Of a stretch of 9,123 bases of DNA, positions 5,902-9,123 are shown in pieces. Source of the stretch: Thermoplasmata archaeon (lineage in GTDB: Archaea; Thermoplasmatota; Thermoplasmata; Lutacidiplasmatales; UBA184); the NCBI GenBank assembly GCA_030042815.1, contig JASHYY010000226.1, forward strand, positions 1 through 9,123, given 5' to 3'. Both the position numbers and the translations under genes were made by a program. Under the pieces are notes generated by a model. It was given only the letters and a program-made list of their open reading frames with translations, ran no database searches and was not told the origin of the DNA. Every line of letters begins with the position of its first letter. Within the stretch, counting starts at the first letter, position 1.

Positions 5902-7281
5902 ATGGCCCTCGCGAAAGGCGCCGAGACCGTGGTCCGGAACCCGACCCGCCGCGCGGACCGGTTCGCCGCGGGCAAGGCGCTGCGCCACCGTGTGCCGCGG
6001 TCCGCGCACTCCGCGTGGACGCCGGACCCGGACCGGCCCGACCCGGTCGACCTCCTCGAGAAGGTCGACCGCTCGCGCGTGGCGCGCTTGCTTCCGATCC
6101 GGTACGCCCGGATGGCGCTGTCGCCGTTCACCTTCCTGCGCGGCTCGGCCGCGATCATGGCCCGCGACCTCGCGGGCACGCCGACGACGGGGTTGCGGGT
6201 CCAGCTCTGCGGGGACGCGCACGTGGAGAACTTCGGCGCCTTCGCGACGCCGGAACGCGACCGGGTCTTCGACGTCAACGACTTCGACGAAACGCTGCCC
6301 GGACCCTGGGAGTGGGACGTGAAGCGTCTCGCGACGAGCCTCGTCCTCGCGGCCCGCCAAAGCCGGTTCCCGCCGGCGGCCTCCCGGGCGGCCGTCCGCG
6401 CCGGACTTCGGGCGTATCGGGAAGCGATGGCCGCGTACGCCCGGATGCGATACCTCGACGTCTGGTACGCTCGGCTCGACCTCGAGACCCTCTCCGAGAG
6501 GATCCCCCGGGCGGCCCGGAGGAACATCCGGCGCACGCTCGCGAAGGCCCGCCACCGGACCGGTTTCCACGCCTTCCCCCGCCTGGTCGAGCCGGTCCGG
6601 GGAGAGTTCCGCATCCGGGACGACCCGCCGCTCATCGTGCACTACCGGGACCACGCGGACGCAGAGGCGTCCGCCCGATTCTTCGCCGACTACCTCGCGA
6701 CGCTGCCCGTGGAACGGCGCATGCTGCTCGAGCGGTACCACCTCGTGGACGTGGCCCAGAAGGTCGTCGGGGTCGGCAGCGTGGGCACGGTCTGCTCGGT
6801 CCTGCTCCTGATGGCGGACGACGACGTGCCGGACCCGCTCTTCCTCCAGCTCAAGGAGGCCGAGGCCTCGGTGCTCGAGCCGTACGCCGGCCCGAGCGTC
6901 TACCACAACCACGCCGAACGCGTCGTGGTCGGACAGCACCTCATCCAGGAGGCGAGCGACGTCGTGCTCGGCTGGAGCACGCTCGAGTCGAGGGACTTCT
7001 ACGTGCGCCAGCTGCGCGACATGAAGGCCACTATCGAGGCCGCCTCGCTCGGCCCGAAGGGCCTGCTCGGGAAGGGCGAGGCGTGCGGGGCGGCGCTCGC
7101 ACGGGCCCACGCGCGCACCGGGGACCCGGCACGGATCGCGGGCTACCTCGGTCGAGGGGAGGCGTTCGACGACGCGGTCGGTTCGTTCGCCCGCGCCTAC
7201 GCCGACCAGATGGAACGGGACCACGCCGAGTTCCTGAAGGCGATCCGGAAGGGGCGGCTGCCGGTCGCGTCGGGCGTCTGA
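5902..7281 (+). CDS. DUF2252 family protein, kinase-like motifs
   Basis: A 459-residue soluble protein covering the whole DUF2252 family (PF10009), function unknown. Conserved blocks in order: VPRSAHSAW (31-39), LLPIRYARMALSPFTFLRG (63-81), CGDAHVENFGAF (103-114), FDVNDFDETLPGPWEWDVKR (123-142), VVGVGSVGTVC (288-298), FLQLKEAEASVLEPY (314-328), ERVVVGQHLIQEASD (339-353) and FYVRQLRDMK (366-375). GDAHxxN followed by DVNDFDE looks like the catalytic and metal-binding loops of aminoglycoside phosphotransferases, while the Gly-rich stretch and K318 look like the ATP-binding N-lobe but come afterwards. A phosphotransferase role is inference. The ATG at 5902 is chosen for family length and because GGGAG (5892-5896) precedes it; the frame is open further upstream without family similarity. 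No signal peptide or membrane segment. Confidence 0.9.
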   Translation: MALAKGAETVVRNPTRRADRFAAGKALRHRVPRSAHSAWTPDPDRPDPVDLLEKVDRSRVARLLPIRYARMALSPFTFLRGSAAIMARDLAGTPTTGLRVQLCGDAHVENFGAFATPERDRVFDVNDFDETLPGPWEWDVKRLATSLVLAARQSRFPPAASRAAVRAGLRAYREAMAAYARMRYLDVWYARLDLETLSERIPRAARRNIRRTLAKARHRTGFHAFPRLVEPVRGEFRIRDDPPLIVHYRDHADAEASARFFADYLATLPVERRMLLERYHLVDVAQKVVGVGSVGTVCSVLLLMADDDVPDPLFLQLKEAEASVLEPYAGPSVYHNHAERVVVGQHLIQEASDVVLGWSTLESRDFYVRQLRDMKATIEAASLGPKGLLGKGEACGAALARAHARTGDPARIAGYLGRGEAFDDAVGSFARAYADQMERDHAEFLKAIRKGRLPVASGV

Positions 7282-7317
7282 CCCTCTCGACCGTTCATTC
7301 CCTCTCGGCGACCGACA

Positions 7318-7325
7318 GGTTAACA
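7318..7325 (+). promoter_or_regulatory. Possible TATA-like box of the three-TM protein gene
   Basis: GGTTAACA is the only A/T-rich patch in the 68-bp gap after DUF2252 and is centred about 28 nt upstream of the GTG at 7350. Spacing suits a leaderless archaeal transcript, and no ribosome-binding site precedes the start. The match to the TATA consensus is weak. Confidence 0.35.
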
Positions 7326-7349
7326 GCCGCCCTCCCGGTTCGGGCCTCC

Positions 7350-7928
7350 GTGGCGTCGGACCGGGCGACCGCCTTAGGGCCGGAATCCGCCTCGCTGAGC
7401 CCGGAGGAGCGCCGCTGGCTGCACGACAAGTACGAGCGGCTGTCGACCGAGGAGAGCGGGCTGTCGGCCAGCCGCACGTCGTACTACGCGGCGATCGGGA
7501 CCGTGCTCCTCACCGCCTTCGTGGTCGCGGTCGCGGACCTCTACGGTCGCCCCCTGATCCTCGTGGTGATGATCAGCTTCCTCGCGGCGCTCGGACTCGT
7601 CATCTCGTTCATCTGGGCCGTCCTCCTCCATCGGACGAACGACGCGGAGAAGCTCTACCGGGAGGCGGCCCTCCGCCTCGAGGAGAACGCGCCGCCGATC
7701 GCGGGGACGCTCCCCGTGCCCGTGACCCGGCGCTCGGGGAGGACGCTCGAGGTCAACCTGCTCCGGCCGTACGACGCCCACCGTCGCCGCTTCGACCCCA
7801 CCCAGCACATCTCATGGATGGACCGGGTCAACCCGACCGCGCTGACCGAGACGCTGCCCCGGGTCTTCATCGCGATCTGGATCGGGGTCGCGGTCATCGG
7901 CTGGGCGTGGTATCTCCTCGGCCGGTAG
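7350..7928 (+). CDS. Three-TM membrane protein of unknown function
   Basis: A 192-residue protein I do not recognise. Residues 1-44 are charged and start with a helix-like stretch SPEERRWLHDKYERLSTEE (17-35). Two membrane segments follow at about 46-64 and 70-93, then a polar region of about 75 residues with a helix-like NDAEKLYREAALRLEE (97-112) and a conserved-looking EVNLLRPYDAHRRRFDP (134-150), then a third membrane segment at about 172-190 ending near the C-terminus. The arrangement loosely resembles RipA-like small membrane proteins; this is a guess. GTG 7350 is the only ATG or GTG in frame between the DUF2252 stop and the first conserved stretch. A rare TTA leucine codon lies at 7374-7376. 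It follows DUF2252 by 68 bp on the same strand. Confidence 0.75.
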   Translation: MASDRATALGPESASLSPEERRWLHDKYERLSTEESGLSASRTSYYAAIGTVLLTAFVVAVADLYGRPLILVVMISFLAALGLVISFIWAVLLHRTNDAEKLYREAALRLEENAPPIAGTLPVPVTRRSGRTLEVNLLRPYDAHRRRFDPTQHISWMDRVNPTALTETLPRVFIAIWIGVAVIGWAWYLLGR

Positions 7929-8028
7929 GGGCGGGCGGAGCCTCTCCGACCGGGGTCCGGCGGCCGCCCCGGCTCGGTTCGTCCTCGGAGACGGACGCGG
8001 GTTGTCGCGACCCATCCTTCGGTACCGT

Positions 8029-8036
8029 GATATATT
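8029..8036 (+). promoter_or_regulatory. TATA-like box upstream of the MFS gene
   Basis: GATATATT is the clearest A/T-rich box in the window, in a 186-bp gap (7929-8114) of GC-rich DNA. If it is an archaeal TATA box, transcription would begin near 8057-8060, leaving a leader of about 55-60 nt before the MFS start. The rest of the gap shows only short inverted repeats and no recognisable small gene. Confidence 0.6.
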
Positions 8037-8082
8037 CCTCGAATCTGAAAATCCCCGTGAGTCGTTGTTCGGCGGGCCCGTC

Positions 8083-8095
8083 CGTGGTGGCCACG
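8083..8095 (+). repeat. Small inverted repeat in the MFS leader
   Basis: CGTGG, TGG, CCACG form a 5-bp stem with a 3-nt loop in the presumed leader, 20 nt upstream of the GTG at 8115. A neighbouring palindrome, CGGGCCCG, sits at 8073-8080. They could influence initiation, but both are short and GC-rich and may be chance. Confidence 0.3.
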
Positions 8096-8114
8096 TCCCG
8101 GCCTCGGCGGGTCG

Positions 8115-9123
8115 GTGTCCTTGGTTGAGTACAAGTGGACCGTCCTCTCGAACACGACGCTCGGGGCCCTCCTCGCCTCCCTCGACGGAACGATCGTCCT
8201 GATCTCGCTCCCCGTGATCTTCAAGGGGATCGGGGTCGACCCGTTCCTCCCCGGGAGCTTCCCGATCCTGATCTGGCTCCTGCTCGGCTACGGCGTCGTC
8301 ACCGCGACCCTGCTCGTCACGTTCGGCCGGCTCTCGGACATGTGGGGCCGGGCCCGGATGTACAACCTCGGGTTCGCGATCTTCTCCTCCGCCTCGGTCC
8401 TCCTCTTCCTCGAGCCGTGGACGGGCGCGACCGGGGCCTGGGCGCTCGTCGGCTTCCGCCTGATCCAGGGGGTCGGAGCGGCGTTCCTCTTCGCCAACTC
8501 GGCGGCCCTGCTCACCGACGCGTTCCCCGCGAACGAGCGGGGGAAGGCGATGGGGATCAACCAGATCGCCTTCATCGGCGGCTCGATGGTCGGCCTGATC
8601 ACCGGCGGGATCCTGGCGAGCATCCCCGACCTCCACTTCGGGCCGTACGTCCTTCCGACCTGGCGCCTCATCTTCCTCATCAGCGTCCCGATCGGGGTCG
8701 CCGGGACCGTCTGGGCCTACGCCCGCCTGCGCGAGATCTCCGTGCGGCGCGCGAACCAGAAGATCGACTACCTCGGCAACACGACGTTCGCGGTCGGGCT
8801 CACCGTCCTCCTCGTCTCGGTCACCTACGGCCTCCTGCCGTACGGGGGCCAGCCGATGGGCTGGCACGACCCGTGGGTGCTCGCCGGGATCGCCGGCGGC
8901 GTCGTCCTCCTCCTGCTCTTCCTCTACGTCGAGACCCGGGTGCCCGACCCGATGTTCCGGCTCGAGTTCTTCCGGAACCGGTCGTTCGCGGCGGGCAACG
9001 CCGCCGCCTTCCTGGGCTCGATCGCGCGCGGCGGGATGATGCTCCTCCTCGTCCTGTGGTTCCAGGGGATCTGGCTCCCGCTCCACGGCTACTCGTTCGC
9101 GCAGACCCCGCTCTGGGCGGGGA
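8115..9123 (+). CDS. MFS transporter, DHA2-like drug efflux type (partial, 3' end cut off)
   Basis: The first 336 residues of a multi-membrane-segment secondary transporter, open at the right edge. LGALLASLDGTIVLISLP (16-33) is the first helix with the LDxTIVxxALP motif of the 14-helix drug:H+ antiporters (EmrB/QacA group). GRLSDMWGRAR (71-81) is motif A in the loop between helices 2 and 3. GFRLIQGVGAAF (113-124) is motif B with the buried Arg. FIGGSMVGLITGG (153-165) is the antiporter motif C region. Further helices lie at about 185-203, 222-241, 255-271 and 293-316. Substrate is unknown. The start is GTG 8115 or TTG 8121 in the same frame; a TGA at 8058 limits the frame. A TATA-like box at 8029-8036 suggests its own promoter. 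Confidence 0.9.
   Translation, partial: MSLVEYKWTVLSNTTLGALLASLDGTIVLISLPVIFKGIGVDPFLPGSFPILIWLLLGYGVVTATLLVTFGRLSDMWGRARMYNLGFAIFSSASVLLFLEPWTGATGAWALVGFRLIQGVGAAFLFANSAALLTDAFPANERGKAMGINQIAFIGGSMVGLITGGILASIPDLHFGPYVLPTWRLIFLISVPIGVAGTVWAYARLREISVRRANQKIDYLGNTTFAVGLTVLLVSVTYGLLPYGGQPMGWHDPWVLAGIAGGVVLLLLFLYVETRVPDPMFRLEFFRNRSFAAGNAAAFLGSIARGGMMLLLVLWFQGIWLPLHGYSFAQTPLWAG

Noticed and set aside
5667..6635. N-terminal extension of the YCII frame into the DUF2252 region
   Set aside because: The YCII domain begins at the ATG at 5666; the upstream part is Arg/Ser-rich and antisense to DUF2252, so no fusion is supported.
5704..7224. Long minus-strand open frame opposite DUF2252 (506 codons)
   Set aside because: No recognisable motif, biased composition, and fully antisense to a conserved family.
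7980..7997. Inverted repeat CGTCC...GGACG after the three-TM gene as a terminator
   Set aside because: The stem is only 5 bp with an 8-nt loop and no T-run follows, so neither a bacterial intrinsic nor a T-rich archaeal terminator is supported.
7812..9086. Long minus-strand open frame opposite the MFS gene (424 codons)
   Set aside because: It is rich in Glu, Asp, Arg and Pro with no domain pattern. The plus strand shows clear MFS motifs and GC-rich third positions, which leave the antisense frame open by chance.
1..9123. CRISPR array, tRNA or rRNA genes, insertion sequences, toxin-antitoxin or defence genes
   Set aside because: No regularly spaced repeats, cloverleaf-like segments, transposase or integrase motifs, or recognisable defence domains were found on either strand.

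Overview
The window is GC-rich (about 70% by eye) and densely coded. It most likely comes from a high-GC archaeon, and my best guess is the Thermoplasmatota. Three things point that way: an archaeal-type NMN adenylyltransferase; an A/T-rich TATA-like box centred about 26 nt upstream of a start codon with no Shine-Dalgarno sequence, as in leaderless archaeal transcripts; and start/stop overlaps of the ATGA kind. The lineage is inference, and a GC-rich bacterium is not strictly excluded.

Positions 1-3322, plus strand: a haem operon. The last 17 codons of an unidentified upstream gene run into hemL (glutamate-1-semialdehyde aminomutase), then hemE (uroporphyrinogen decarboxylase), then a ferrochelatase that resembles the coproporphyrin-type enzyme of Gram-positive bacteria. 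All three junctions are 4-nt start/stop overlaps, so the genes are probably translated as a coupled set. Together they cover the making of 5-aminolaevulinate, the decarboxylation of uroporphyrinogen III and the insertion of iron. The middle steps (HemB, HemC, HemD) and the oxidase and decarboxylase that should accompany a coproporphyrin ferrochelatase are not in the window.

Positions 3413-4923, plus strand: a GNAT acetyltransferase overlapping a NadM-like nicotinamide-nucleotide adenylyltransferase with arginine-rich tails. The latter overlaps, tail to tail, a minus-strand VOC/glyoxalase-fold gene (4880-5302). A minus-strand YCII-family gene (5367-5666) follows. A 235-bp divergent spacer (5667-5901) separates these from the plus-strand genes on the right.

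Positions 5902-9123, plus strand: a DUF2252 protein whose motif order looks like a circularly permuted kinase/aminoglycoside-phosphotransferase fold; a 192-residue protein of unknown function with three predicted membrane segments; and, behind a clear TATA-like box, the first 336 codons of an MFS drug-efflux type (DHA2-like) transporter that runs off the right edge.

No RNA gene, CRISPR array, insertion sequence or integrase was seen. No stretch longer than 300 bases lacks a gene. The region reads as ordinary chromosome; its interest lies in individual proteins rather than in a defence or mobile system.
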